A DNA stretch of 64,000 nucleotides. Source: Podochytrium sp. JEL0797. Lineage: Eukaryota > Chytridiomycota > Chytridiomycetes > Chytridiales > Chytriomycetaceae. Every line of letters begins with the position of its first letter. Position 1 is the stretch's first letter. The DNA is taken from positions 1-64,000 of the forward strand of contig JADGJG010000006.1 in assembly GCA_027596195.1 (NCBI GenBank), written 5' to 3'. The position numbers and the translations under genes are program-made. Below are positions 43,510 through 56,800 of this stretch, piece by piece. The notes beneath the pieces are model-generated. The model saw nothing but the letters and a program-made list of their open reading frames with translations, was not told where the DNA came from and searched no databases.

Positions 43510-43760
43510 TGGCGTATGATGAGTTTTCCGGTGTGTTTTTCTGATGCTTTGTTTTGCTCTGCTGGTGGGATTCCCACAGCCCCTTGGCGTGACTTGACGC
43601 GATTTTTGAAAAAATTTCGCCGACGCGACAAACAGCAACGCACTTTTCCCCTTTCACAATCATATCACAGCAATAGTCTCATCTATTAACACGTAATTCA
43701 CAATACATCAAAAATCAACACTCGTCCGACTCCTGTCCACAAATCACCACCCCTTCAGCT

Positions 43761-46568
43761 TCAAGAACTCGTTCCGAAATTTACGCATGCCGAATCATTA
43801 GCTTTCAGATAAGTCCCACCAAACCCATTCCCCATCGTTTCATGCGCAACGCACGTCAAGAAAAAGTCCGGTGCGCACCCCTCAATATCGGCAAAGTTTA
43901 AGGGATGAGGCGGAAAGGGCATCTTGTAGGCCGTGTTGAGAGTGTTGACGAAAAATAGGAGCAGCAAGGTGATGCTGGTTCCCGAGTCTGGTTTTTGTCG
44001 CGTTTGAACAAAAAAAATCGATGGAGGACACTTAACCTGAACTCACCAAACGCCGCGCTCATAACATACGCGTATTTCTTCCACCACATATTGCGATACA
44101 CACGAACATAATAGTTCACAATAATCGCAATCACCAACGGAGTTATCATATCGCTCCGCATCCCTCCCACTTGCGACGGGAACACGAAAATGAGTGGAAA
44201 GTTGAGCAAATGCCAATACGACGCCGGGAATCGCAAGTGCAGTGCCCATGGTAGAATCGGCAAGAGGAACCCAATCACGAATCCGCCGAGAATCTTGAAA
44301 TAGTGCGTGCCGAATCCGAGAAACTCGCTGGGACCAATCGCGCCAAACAGGATGCCTTCGGACAAGAAGGCTTTGTATTGGATTCCCGTCCATGTGCTGT
44401 GAACGACTGTATCGACACCGGAAGAGAGGATGCCGGAGGTGGAGGCGCCGGAATTGCCGTTCAATTGGTCGCAGAGGATGGTCGCGATGCCGGTTGAAAT
44501 CACGGCTCCGAGGACGGATCCGACAAATTGGGCCAAAAACAAAGAGCGCGGCGGTATTTTCATGTAGTGTCCGAGTTTCATGTCACTCACAAGCGTGAGG
44601 CCTTGAGCCATGGCGACCGAGGACAGTGTCTTGAACGTCTGGAAGCGTAATGAAACTTAGAAACGCGCAGATCCGATCCTTATAAATGAAATTCGGCTTA
44701 CCATTACGGCTAAGATATCTCCTGGGAATAGATACCCGGACAGGAGTTCACTGACTGCTTTCAGTTGAACTGTTTGACCCGAAATCGCTTGGATGATCCC
44801 GAATGGCACAATCGAAAACAAAGCGGTGCCGATCGCCAACAACACTCCATACCCTGCAGAGAGTCAAGATTAGTGGTCTGAACGCAACACAGTCGAATAA
44901 GCCTTCTTACACGGCAAACTGAAAGCAAATTCCGTTTGACACACGAAAATCGTCCACACTCCCGTCCATGTCAACAACGACAGGTACCACGCTTCTGGAA
45001 CCGGTTCGTAGACATCCTGATCGATTATTTTAGTAATTACCCTTAAAATGTGGTGAGATTCTTGGAGTCACGCAAATCGATGCGTCTGAGAAAAAACCCA
45101 AATAATTACCATCAAAACAGTGTGAATATCATCCGTATCCAAGTCTTCCAACTTGGACCTCAACCGAAACCACAGCTCCGGCCCATACCACAATCCAACA
45201 TGCATCAGCGATGCAGCAAAGACCATAAACGCAGTCATGTACTCGAAAGCAAAATACGTCGTGATATTGAGCGGCCCGTGCTCCTCCATCCATGTCTTGT
45301 CAAAATTCAAGAGGATATTGCTCGAATTGGTCACACTTGTCCACGTGTACGCATCCAAAACGTCCACCATGGTTCCATTTCTGTCAAAGATGTACGGCGA
45401 GTTGAGAGCGAATCCGAGAGGGAATGACGTGTTGGTTCCATTTGGTCCTTGCCAGGGCGCAGTTCCAAGCGTCTGATCCATTCCAAACGCGTTGCTGTGC
45501 CAAAGGAGTGGGACCATGACCCACAAGCAGAGGTACAGGCCCAAGAATTGGTTGAGAGTAGCCCATAAGGGGGACGTGATTGGACCGTAATTCGTGATGA
45601 GAGACCAGTCGAGCGTGAAGGACAAAAACCCGACGCCGGACTGGGCGGATCCGAGGGCCTTCAGTATTTGGGGACTACCGATTTTGTTGCGATCTGCGAC
45701 GAAGCATAGAACTGAAATAGAGCTCAGAAGTGGGGCTGCATAGGCCGGCAGAAGTTCCCAAAACGCCATCGCGGCAGTGACCAACCAGAAGAAGGTGGCA
45801 CGTGACATTGGATATCGGTTTAGGACAGCATCGTCTTCACGGTGCTATCAGAGGTGAAAACGGGGATCAGAGAGAATACATTCACTTCGTAGAAGAGTCT
45901 GAGACACCCACCATCGTGTTTAGCATCGCCACCGTTGCCAAATTCTGCGGCCACAGCATCGCGGCAGGCCGCACGAGGAAACGACGACACAAGCCCGCGA
46001 AGCAATACCCGAAGCATTGAGTTGAGATCGCAAAGATCAAGCAAGACAGGAGCGTGAGATTGGTCTGGTGAAGCATATACTTTTGAATGACAATGTTTTT
46101 CAACGCGTACGGCGTGGATCCCATCCCGGACGCCAAGATGAAGATGAGGCAATGCTCCTTGTGATTAAACTTCCCCGGGTTCATCCACCCGGAAGGCAAA
46201 TACGCGGCCATCGCCTTCCCGCAAGGATAAGCAAGGATGGCGGCAATGATTGGCGTGATGTTGAACGAGTTGCTGCGAAACGTGAAGATGGTGTTGGCCA
46301 CACAGAGGAGAGAGCCAAACAGGATGCCGAGGAACCAGACCCGGAACGTCAAGGACCGCAGAGATGGGTTGTCTGTCCGCGGGCAGACGGCGTCGAGAAC
46401 GTCGTAGATCTCATCAATGTAGTCCTCGTCCTCATCGAGCTCTATTTCCTCTCGCTTGCTGGACGGTTGCTCTTCCTCGCTGGCTGTGGGATGCTGCTGT
46501 TCGTCCATCTCCTCCTCAGCTTTGCCTATCAGCTTCTCCTCGCTGACAGTTTGGTGCAACTGCTCCAT
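43761..46568 (-). CDS. Oligopeptide transporter (OPT family)
   Basis: Multi-pass proton-coupled importer of small peptides or metal chelates. The N-terminus (M-E-Q-L-H-Q-T-V-S) is acidic and cytosolic. Family landmarks are T-F-R-V-W-F-L-G, the helix with I-I-A-A-I-L-A-Y-P-C-G, N-P-G-K-F-N-H-K-E-H (family NPGPF-N-KEH, Pro replaced by Lys), R-P-A-A-M-L-W-P-Q-N-L, a long extracellular loop with several N-x-S/T sites, K-L-G-H-Y-M-K-I-P-P-R and a C-terminal tail that ends with its stop codon at 43761. Several 50-90 bp introns are visible. OPT members carry tetra/pentapeptides or glutathione; the substrate here is unknown. Confidence 0.9.
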
Positions 46569-47241
46569 ATGTATCCCAGAAGGGCCTTCTATTGGATCAA
46601 TGATCAGAACTCGATCGAGATGGCAGAGTCGTCACCTTCCGCTCCGCCTCGCATGTGCAGTGGAACGAAATTTTTTGTGATGGGAGATTGAATGGAGATT
46701 TGGCGCAACCTGCTGACATACAAATTAAATTGATTAACGCGAATTTGACCTCAGTTGCCAGCTCATTTGCCCGACCTTGGCAATATCACTCGAAAAAACC
46801 ACCCCTCTTCCTCAACGGAAAAAAGTACGTATCGCTTGGTTGTGAAGAAAAAAATCCCACCTGTCAAGACTCACGCCTCAGTCACGCAGCGACTTCCTTA
46901 TTTTTCTTGTAGAAAACGGTCTCAAATTGGGGACAATGTGACACACTGTGAGCTCTCAAAAGCTCCAATTTGAAGCCATACTTCGGGCGGCACTTTCATA
47001 GCCCAACGACGAGGTATATTAAAATAGTCTCTGAGGGGTGCGCAAGAAATTTTTGGCTTTCAATTTCAAACTTGGATTAATAGACATGGAGGAAAATAAG
47101 GGGAAAGAGAGAGAAAACTCGACGACGCAGCAAAAATTATGAAAAGAATTCATCTATTCAAAAATCACAAAGAAAAACTGGAGACACATACTAATCATCC
47201 AAACCCATTCCACTCCACCCACCAATGTCTCACATTTCGTA
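46569..47241. other. Intergenic region with a short repeat-like fragment
   Basis: No gene seen between the OPT transporter start and the Nma111 stop. At about 46857-46903 the sequence CCTGTCAAGACTCACGC plus GCAGCGACTTCC resembles the internal part of the dispersed repeat (3464-3515), so a small decayed copy may lie here. The rest is AT-rich. Confidence 0.5.
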
Positions 47242-50200
47242 TCACCCCTCCTCATCAACCTTCATCTCCTCATCCACCTTCATGTCCTCCCCCTCCACTC
47301 CCTTCACAACCTCCGATTCCCACCCACACAACCCCCCAGCACCACCCTCCACCCTCCGCAACACACACGTCGGGAAATAGTGCAAATTGTTCTTGACACT
47401 CAACACACACGGCACATTGTCAAAACTAATCGTCTTGACACGCACATACACACCTTCCTCCAACCCCATCACAGCCGCCAAGAAGGCTTCCAAATCGGGT
47501 GTAGGCGTGCCGTTAATATGCGTGACCCATTGCGTCTGTCCAATGCCGTACATGAACGACGGGGATCCTTTGCTCCTCCCAGAAACGTACACGCGGGAAG
47601 GGAGGGTGTTGCTTTGATGCAACACAGCACGATGAGGTTCCTGGAAAATGGCCCCCGCCCAAACAACCACCATCCCCACTCCCTCCCCTTGCAACTCCTC
47701 CGTCGGAATCCGCACAGTCACTTCCTTCTTTTCCCTCAACAAACACACTTCCACACTCTCAGGCCACTCCAACCCAACCTCCACTTCATGAATTCGCGTG
47801 ATGGTTTTGCCATCGATACTCAAAATCAAATCCAACTCCTTCAAAAACTTGGACGTCTCCCCACCCGCTTCCACCCTCCTCACCAAAAACAATTGCCTCC
47901 TCGCCGGATTCGCAGCCTCCACCTTCCTCAACCACTCCCCTGAAACCCCCATATTCCGCGCCTGCGCCATCTGGACAGGAGTCAACTCGACAGTCAACCC
48001 ACGCAACACGGGGGGCGCAAGCCCCACCGATTTCTGAAGATAAGCGAGAATCGGTTGAACCATGCGGAACGAGGTGCCCATATGGTACTCCACGTCTCCA
48101 CCGTTTTGGTTCCGTTCGCCGAGGAACGAGAGCCAGAGTCCTTGCACGCGGCCGTGTTGGTCTGCGAGGATGCCTGAGGAGCATTGTTGGGCGAGTGGGG
48201 TGTCGAGGGTGAGGGCGTCTGCGGTCCTTGTTTGGTTAAGGCGGGATTTGAAGTGGGAAACCGGAAGCGAGAGTTGCTTACCAAAATTAATCGCCCTGAA
48301 CCGCGGCGTCGAATTCTGCGGAATCATGACACTCGTAATATCCGTAATCGTCGTCTCCACACAAACCGGCCTGAAATTGTGATTGAACGCCACAAACGAC
48401 ACTTTATGCCCCTGCACCAACTCAACATCACTCGCGACAGCACTTCGCACAGGCGTGTTGGCAATCAACGCGGGGTCGTACGACAAGAACGTGATGTTGT
48501 GGGTCGGGTGCAGAAAGAGGACTCGACCGGGGATGATAATGGTGTCGGCAAACGTGATGTGCACGTCACCCATGCTGAAGGGAACAATATTGCGGCCTAC
48601 GACAATGATTCCACGTTCTGCGTCTACAATGAGGCCTGCACCTTGTTTCTAGAATTTTTGTTAGAGGGGTGTGGCGGGTGACACAAAGAACAAGCAATTT
48701 TCAAACTCAACTCGAGCTTTGGGATATCCGTCCACGCGAACAGGCATGTAGAAGCTAATCTTGACCATAGCCTTGAACAGATCCCGAGCGGCACCTAAAC
48801 TGTCATCGAGCTCCGCAAACGTGGCCGTCGACGGCACAATCGGTTGGGGCGGGATCGGGTCGCCAAGATCGGTAAAGTCCCACAGCCCAGTCGTGTCTAA
48901 AGGATTGATACCAACATGGGTCAACATCCCCCCAAACAATCAATTTCAAACAAAACTCACCATTCCTCACAGCCATCCGAAACCCACTCCAATGCCTCTC
49001 CATACTCACAATCACCAAATTCACCGTATGCACATCCGCAATGCTATAATACGTGATCGGAATCCGCATCCGGTCCGGAACCTGCTTCACAGCGGCAACG
49101 AACGCGTCCAAATCGGGCGTCGGTTTCGTGTCGACACTCGCAATGATCCAGCCGCGGTCTGTGGCGCTGTCGAATTTGAGCATCCCGGAGGGTTCGCAGA
49201 CGTAGACGCCGGAACAGGGGACGCAGAATTGACGAGCGAGTTGGTACGAGAGGTTGTTGACTTTGGCGCCGCCGACTTCGACGTAGCGGTCGGGGGTGCT
49301 GTGTGTTTGTGGGACGGGGGATGAGTGACGACGTTCGCCGTCGCACAAACAAACGAGGAAACAGAACACATACATGGAGTGCAGGTCAACCACTTTGATT
49401 GTGAATTCCATTGGCTCTCCTCCACGTTCAATCTTGAGGACAATCTCGTCTCCCACACTGCCACCAAAAGAAAGAGGATTCAAAAAACTGCCCATTGAAT
49501 GAGGTTACGACTCAAACGAACCTTTCGTCCAACTTGGATTCGAGGGGAACAAACTTTGTGACCACAACTCCGTCAACACTAATGAGCACGTCTCCCTCGG
49601 CCAACAGGCCGTGAGCGGGTCCTTTGGGAACCACGACTTCGCAAACAAGCATTCCAATTTCTTTCGGGTTCGCGGCGCGGATGGCGGCTTCAGTTTCGTC
49701 CTGGAGTCCGAGACGTCTGCACTCGTCGAATGGACGGAAGCTTCGAAAAGGGAAAAGACGTGTCAAAAAACACACTGGGAACCAAGATTCGGAAAGGCAT
49801 CCAATGAGAGGGAGCACGGGAAAAATACGAACAAGAACTGAGTCATAATGGAACCACGGGTCACGGGCATATCCTGCTGAATCAGTTCGAGGCATCGCTT
49901 CACACGGTCGAGCGGGAAAAAGAAATCGGTGGCCGCGCGGGTGTGGCCTCCAGCCTGAAGGGCTACGGCACTGCCTCCGATTTCGAGCACAGGACTTCCG
50001 CTGGATCCGCCCGAGGTGCTGCTCGCGGCTTGCAGGTAGAATGTGTTGAAGTCGTTGTAGCTGAGTTCGCCGTAGTCGGGAGCGTTTCTGTCGAGACGCG
50101 AGATTTGGCCTGCGAGGATCGAGAGTTTTTCGCCGGCGTCGTTTCTGGATGCATTCACGGCTATGAGCATGCAACTTCGAAGAGTCAAGCTCACCCTACA

Positions 50201-50748
50201 ACTCGGATGTCCAGGCCCACCTTTGCCAGCTCTGGAGCCAGGGTGATCTCCTCAACCTGCATGTACTTGATGTGGGTTGGATCGAAGCGCAGGAAGCCAA
50301 AGTCGTGGACCGGGTCTCTGTAGATTGTGTGTACATCGACCTCCTCGTGGTCGTGGAAGATTGCCTCGCCCACAAAGGGCCCCGCACACGCCACGTGTCT
50401 GTTTGTGAGGATGATGCCCCGTTCCTTGTCGACAACAAAACCCGAGGCCTCGCTGGTCGTTGCGTCCTCGGTGTCGAAGGCAGCCACTTGAGAGAAGCGC
50501 AGCGACACAATCGACGTGATGCCCTTTTCGACGCAGCGGAGCCAGGACGCCTCGGTGCTTTCCCTAGGCAAGTCGCTGGTTTGGCTAGGCGCTTCGCTTG
50601 GGTCTTCCCTAGGCGCCTTGCCATTCGCCTTGCTAGGCTTGCTAGGCACTTTGCTAGGCACTTTGTTAGGCTCACTCGGCGCCGTCTTGGCCTTCTTGGC
50701 GCTGCCGCCAGTGCTTGCCGAAAGCCGTTTCGATGCCCGTGTTGACAT
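47242..50748 (-). CDS. NMA111: Nma111-type HtrA serine protease with PDZ domains
   Basis: Nuclear HtrA-like protease. The start M-S-T-R-A-S-K-R-L is followed by a Lys/Pro/Ser-rich region with K-K-A-K, a likely nuclear signal. The trypsin-like domain has T-N-R-H-V-A with the catalytic His, [10 protein letters not shown] with the Asp, G-N-D-A-G-E-K-L and S-G-G-S-S-G-S-P-V with the catalytic Ser. PDZ domains and a second, degenerate protease half follow, the double arrangement known from yeast Nma111. In the second half the site equivalent to G-x-S-G reads Q-Q-C-S-S-G-I-L. Several introns interrupt the gene. Yeast Nma111 promotes apoptosis-like death; that role here is extrapolated. Confidence 0.9.
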
Positions 50749-50844
50749 TCGAAAAAAGTTGTTTTTTTGACGATCGATGCACGAATTCGCCAAGGGGAAA
50801 AAAACAAAGACTTCCGGTTTGTCTATCGATCCACGATCCACAAA

Positions 50845-52394
50845 ATGTCTTCAGGTCGCGTCGCCCCGCTTCCGCCGGGAACACGAGGCACCGCGTCAAA
50901 AGAGCAACTGACAAACAGCCAAATAGCAATCGAAGATGGTAGACATAACACGTCAAAAACCTCGCGTACCACAAACTAAAACCCAACCAACAGCAGACGA
51001 GGTGCTGGACGACTCGCGCCTGCCCTCAGTCGAAAGCCAACAACTCGACATTACGATCGCGAGCTCCTTTTACTGTCTCTGGAAAGGAGAAATCTATTTC
51101 AATATTCTCTCGTGCATATTCACACCCTTGGGAATCGCGTCGAAACTATTGGGCTGGGGTCAGTGTCGAAAAAACGATATAGCATTTCACAAAATCATCA
51201 AATCGGCTCACTAGTTTGCTTTATACATAGGCGATATTCCGACATTCGCGCTGAATTTCTGCGCAATCATTCCCCTGGCAAAACTTTTGGATTATTCCAC
51301 CGATCAACTCTCAATGCGCGTCGGACAAACTGTTGGAGGAATCTTGAATGCGTGAGCGCACTTTCCTCCGTTCCTTACACAAAACCCACTCAAAAAAAAT
51401 ACAACAGCACATTCGGAAACGCCGTCGAACTCATTGTCGGAATCATGGCCCTCCAACAAGGCCTCCTCCGAATCGTCCAAGCCTCCATCATCGGCTCCAT
51501 GCTCTCGAACCTCCTCCTCGTCCTCGGACTCTGCTTCTTTCTCGGCGGCCTCATCCCCTTCCAACAAAACAAGTACCAAGCCTTCAGCGCCGACAAGGCC
51601 AACACGTCCGCGGGTCTTCATTGCGTCGTATTTCTGGGGTTCGTGATTCCCGCCGCGTATCAGGCTCAGATTGTGAGCAATGGCGGGTCGAGTGCCGTTG
51701 CGAATCAGAATATTTTGAATATTAGCCGTGGGACCGCGATTGTGCTCATGTGCACGTATTTCGCGTATTTGGTGTTTCAGCTGGCCACAAATCCGGATGG
51801 GTTGCTTTGGTGTCCGCAGGTATTTATCGTCGATTTTTAATCGCGTCACGAACTGAACGCACCCCCCACCCCACAAATTAGTACAAGGACAAAAAATCCG
51901 AACAACTCGAAGACGAAGAAGATGAAGAAACCCCCGAAACCTTACCCTGGATCGCCCTCTTTGGACTCTGCCTCGCCACCTGCCTCATTGGAATCTGCGC
52001 CGAGTTTTTGGTCGGATCGTTGGAAGGTCTCAGCGTGCAAGCCAACATTTCCCAAACCTTCATCGGAATCATCATCCTCCCCATCGTCGGAAACGCCGCC
52101 GAACACGTAACAGCCGTAAGCTCCGCCCTCAGAAACAAAATGGACCTCGTGATAAGCGTAGCAGTCGGTTCCTCCATGCAAATCGCACTCCTCGTGGGTC
52201 CTCTCCTCGTGATTATCGGATGGATTATAGGACAACCACTCACCTTGAATTTCGAAATGTTTGAAACGTGTGTGTTGTTTGTGACGATTTTTGTCGTGTC
52301 GAGTTTGATTTCGGATGGGAGGACGCATTGGTTGGAAGGGTGGATGTTGCTTTCGTCGTATGTGATTATTGCGATCGCGTTTTATTTTGTATAA
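50845..52394 (+). CDS. CAX-type cation/H+ exchanger 1
   Basis: Vacuolar Ca2+/H+ antiporter family. Start at 50845 (M-S-S-G-R-V-A-P-L-P) with a first intron of about 58 bp that splices to A-D-E-V-L-D-D-S-R; an alternative start in the next frame is 50936. Exchanger motifs are present twice, as in CaCA proteins: G-N-A-V-E-L-I-V-G near 51415 and G-N-A-A-E-H-V-T-A-V near 52090. A short acidic loop near 51890-51935 separates the halves. About ten or eleven hydrophobic helices can be counted. The 5' half is duplicated just downstream as a pseudogene, and a second intact paralogue lies at 61050-62633. Confidence 0.9.
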
Positions 52395-52534
52395 GAAAAA
52401 AGAGAGGGGGGGTTTTATTCCTACTTTTGCCACTTGTTTTGCGACCTTCCCTCCTACCGAATCTCGACAAAGAAACGCGGCCTTTCGACCAGTTCATTGT
52501 GAGTATTCGAAAAACTCTCGCTTCCGACGCGTCC

Positions 52535-53034
52535 CAAATATTAAAACCCATCCGACAGCAGACGAGGCGCTGGACGACTCGCGCCTGCCCTCAGTCGAAA
52601 CTCTGAACTGAGTCAATTTTTCACCCCCTTGAGAATCGCGTCAAAACTGTTGGGTTGGGGGTCAGTGTCGCAATAACGGTATAGCATTTCGCAAAATCAT
52701 CAAATCAACTCACTGGTTTACTTTATACATAGGCCATATTCCGACATTCGCGCTGAATTTCTGCGCAATCATCCCACTTGCAAAACTTTTGGATTATTCT
52801 ACCAATCAACTCTCAATGCGCGGCGGACAAACTCTTGGAGGAATCTTGAATGCGTGAGCACTCTTTCCTTTACATATTCCTGGGCAAAAAGTACTCATAG
52901 CTACACAAACAAAACAGCACATTCGGAAACGCCATCGAACTCATTGTCGGAATCATGACCCTCCACCAAGGCCTCCTCCGAATCGTCCAAACCTCCATCA
53001 TCGGCTCCATGCTCTCGAACCTCCTAGGTTCAAT
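52535..53034 (+). pseudogene. 5' half of a duplicated CAX exchanger gene, broken
   Basis: Near-copy of 50995-51508: CAGCAGACGAGGCGCTGGAC, the intron with TTTATACATAGG, the ATTCCGACATTCGCGCTGAATTT exon and the CACATTCGGAAACGCC...CTCTCGAACCTCCT exon. About 100 bp of the first exon is deleted, and TGA in CTGAACTGAGTC breaks the remainder. Homology stops abruptly at AACCTCCTAG (53026-53035), where the gene 1 sequence would continue into the next helices. Instead a sequence leading into repeat copy C follows, and no 3' half is found beyond it. Confidence 0.85.
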
Positions 53035-53084
53035 TTCTGACAAACACTACCCCCCTTTTGGGTCCCTATTTGATGACATTTGCC

Positions 53085-53800
53085 TAAGAAAAATGATTGC
53101 ACAAAATGTGAACTCCAAAGCCATTTTCTTCTTGATGCGCAGAACCTGTCAAATGGAATGTTACTATGTGATTTCCCAAATATACATGGGTTACATGAAA
53201 TTGATCGCAACCTCTTATTTACCTGATGAAAATGGGCTCAAATGGGAGACAACGCGGAAGCTGAATCCGTTTTTCAAGTTTTTCAATTTTGACAGTTTTG
53301 ACAGTTTTGTCAAACTCCGGCTCGTCGGGATCTACTCCTCCCTATTTTCGTTCACCACAAAATCATCTCCAAAACACGAGCGCTAGCAGAAGCTATTAAC
53401 CCCTATCTCCCACTGTGAGCCCTAGTAAGTTGCGGTCTTCGAACGTGCTGCCTTAGCCTCCACGGGCCCTAGTAAGGCTTCATCGCCGGAACGTATCTCG
53501 TGGCGGTCTGTTGCGTGTGCTAGTACAAGTGCTGTCACGGAAAGTAATTTGCGGTGTGGGCCCTAGTAGGCGATGTTGAACGTTTCTCGTGTGGCAGTCA
53601 AATTTTTGAAACGAGGCTTGAGGTGTCTCGCGATGCTCCCCCATACTCCCTCTCCCTCTTTCAAGCAAATGATGAAAACAAAAACGAATGAATCTGTTGC
53701 CGGGGCCTGTTGAGTCTCGTTGAGGTTCGTGAATCTGTTTGACAGGCGTTCGCTGATCACCTTTTTTTTGCATGTTGGCCATTCGACGCGACCGCGGCTT
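53085..53800 (+). repeat. Dispersed repeat, copy C
   Basis: Same orientation as copy A. Shared order: AATGTGAA block (53105), AACCTGTCAAATGGA (53142), the CCTGATGAAAATGG segment, the CTGAATCCGTTTTTCAAG block, CTAGTA boxes at 53422, 53469, 53520 and 53563, and GAGGTTCGTGAATCTGTTTGACAGGCG near 53730 with a T-run. The spacing of the four boxes (47, 51 and 43 bp) equals that in copy A. The copy lies between the truncated CAX duplicate and the PPR gene. Confidence 0.88.
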
Positions 53801-53864
53801 CATTCTTTTACGTGCTCGTATTTCAATTTTCTTTTAAGTTTTGAATAATAACAGCAGAAAAGGA

Positions 53865-56800
53865 ATGGGGAATGTGGGGAAATTTGGCAGGAAATTTGGA
53901 TTTTTTTCTCTTTCGCGCCACGTCAAAGATGTCGCGCGTTTGGCCGTCCATCGCCAACACCTTCCGTGCCCACACGCTCCGCAGCAACTGGTCCGCCATC
54001 GCATCGGAAGCGCAGAAATGGAGGTGAAGAAACTGTCTCTCCATCCCTTCCCAAGGGGAAATCTGAATTCAAACTCGACAACCAGACTTCCTGTTGGGGA
54101 CTTCCACTCCCAGACCCCCACCCCCGTCTCCCATTCTTTCCATCAAGCTCATTTGTATGCTTTCCGAGCCCTGGTTCAAATTCGAATGTCTGATCCAATC
54201 GCTGCAACGGTGCTTGCCAAGATTCGCAGCGACCAACCAACCGTACTCGACTCTTCGTTGGCGAATGTTGAAGTGCCGCCAGTGTTTCGTCTGGGCCAGT
54301 GGATCCAATCGCATCAGGATGCAAACAAGTCCAACCACGCGCAGTTGTCGGCTGTAGTCAACACTTCGCTCGACTTGCTTCTCAGCGATTCGCGCCAACA
54401 AAAGGAAACCCTCGCGACCCAAGATGCCTGGGAAACTGAACGCCTTCTCCTCATTGATTGTTTGAACGCCGTCACGACTCTCTCATCTCTCCCCTCCGAC
54501 GCAAACCCTGCCGAACCCGCCATTCTCACACCACGAACCTGTCTCCGCCTCGCGTCACGCATCCACCGGTTCCTCACGTTCACAAACCCAATTACATCCC
54601 ACGACACCTTCCACCACTTCACCGACTCATTTCTTCACCTCATCGACACCCACCTCCGCCTCCTCCCCGTCGCATTCTTTGAAACCTGTTTCCGAAACAC
54701 AACCCCATCCACCGCGTTCATCAACAACCAACTCTTCAAACACCTAACATGGGGACGATACCGCCCGTCCGTGCGAGACGAGGGAGAAATTTCCGACTAT
54801 GCCATCGACGCTTTACTCACCAACGCGTGTGTCGAGGGCCTCGAATCCCCCGCCGTTCTCTGCACCACCGTCGACACGTTCCGCGAAATCCTAACAACCC
54901 CACTCCGTCAAACCTCCCACCTCCCCCCCACCAAGAAAGTGCGCATCCCCCCAGCGCCAGGATACAGATCCACCGCGCACCTCCTCTCCTTCCTCTCCCA
55001 ATTCGAACACGCGGATGTATCCCTCTCAGACCTCGAATCCCTCCTCCGCGACTGCGAACGCTGCATCAAACGCAACAACAAGTCCAAAACGGTGCATGAC
55101 CTGCCTCTGTTTTGGGAACCCCATTTCCACCTCGCGCGGCGGTACTTTCTGGCCGGGGAGGCTGCTTGGGCGGTGAATCGGTTACGCAGGGCGCGGGACG
55201 TGTTGTTTCAGTACAGTGTGGGTGCATCGGGGAAGGGGGTGGAGAGACGGAAGGGGCAGGAGTGGGTTTTTAATCGAGCGATTGCGGGGCCGGTTTCGAA
55301 ATTGGCTGCGTTGGAAGTGTATGTGATGGTGTCGAGTGGGAATCAGAATGCGATTCGACTTGTGAAGGAATGTGTGTTTGGTGGGATCGCGTTTCCGAAA
55401 CGCGATGGAATTGAGGTTGGGAAGTACAAGAGTGTGTGGGAGGCTTTGGAAGGGTGTTGGGGTATAACGAAGGGACAGGTGTTGAGGGAGTGTGTGGATG
55501 AGTTGGAAAGTGGACTCGTGGTCGTGAGTCCTGAGGTGGAAATGATCATTCGGAATCAGTTGTTGGGAGTGGAGGGTGTTTGTGAAGAGACTGTGGGGGA
55601 GTTGAGTGGACGCAGGGATGTAGTGACGTATGATTTGCTTATTCGAGACGCGCTGGGGCGTGGGGAGGTTGCGAGGGCGGAGGAGTTGTATCAGAGTCTG
55701 CTTGGGGATGGGTTGAAACCGACATACCCCATCTTGCACAGCTTCCTGAAGCACTATTCGGCGACATCATCTGTGGAGGAATGCGATCGCATTCTTGCCG
55801 AGATGCAGCAGTTTGGCCTGTCTGTTTCAATAGTGACCGTAACCCTCCTGGCATCGGGATACGCTCAGCAACACAAGTGGTCCCAAGTCGACGAAGTGTA
55901 CACGCGATATATTGCTTCGAAAAGCGTGGTCCCTGACGCTCCCTTTTTCAACACGTTGATTCGTCACGCAGCGAACCAGAGTCTTCCTGCAGTTTTGAAC
56001 GTGTGGATCGCGAGGATGAAAGAGTCGGGGGTGAATGAAAAATCGGTGTTGACATTGTCGTATATGGTGCGCGCGTTGGTGAAGGATTATCGCGGTCAGT
56101 ATCCTGATGTGAGGTTGGTGAAATCGACGGCGGGTGTGTTTGATTTATTGGAAGCGTTGGAGAAGGAGGTAGTGGCAGATCGGGAGGCGGTGATTCCATG
56201 TTTGTGACTTTTGGTTTCTTGACCCCCCGCGGTCGCGAAATGCTGATTACTCTGTTAATTGCAGACGTCGAAACTATGCGTGCCTATGCGAAGCTAAAAT
56301 GCCCCGAGGACTGCAAAAGCATTCACACGCGGTTTGTTCATTCCATTGGCCGCAAATGCCCCCACCACCCTGGTCTTTCCCTCCTCCACACTACCCTTAT
56401 CAGCAGCCTCGAGTCCTGCGGAATGTGGAACGACGCCAAATTGCACTTGTACAACTGTCGAAATGCGCTGAACGAGTCTGACTACACGTTTGCATTGAGT
56501 CGATTGCTTCAAACAAGTCCCCCACACATCACAACGAAACCGTATATCCCATTCCTCGACGACTTTGCGACCCGCTTTCAAACCTCCCCGCTTTCGGCCA
56601 AGATTTCTCCCAACTTGTTTGGCGCGTTCCTCGTTTCCCAGATCTGCAACGGAAACGAAACCCAAGCTGTGGAGTATTGGGATCTTCGAAGCCGCGCCAT
56701 CGAGGGTTCCAATCACCCAGACAAGGTTTCAAAGCGTACAAAGATCCCCCACTCCACAGTGGTTGATTTGATTATGGCCTGTCCGAATGCCGCGTCGTCT

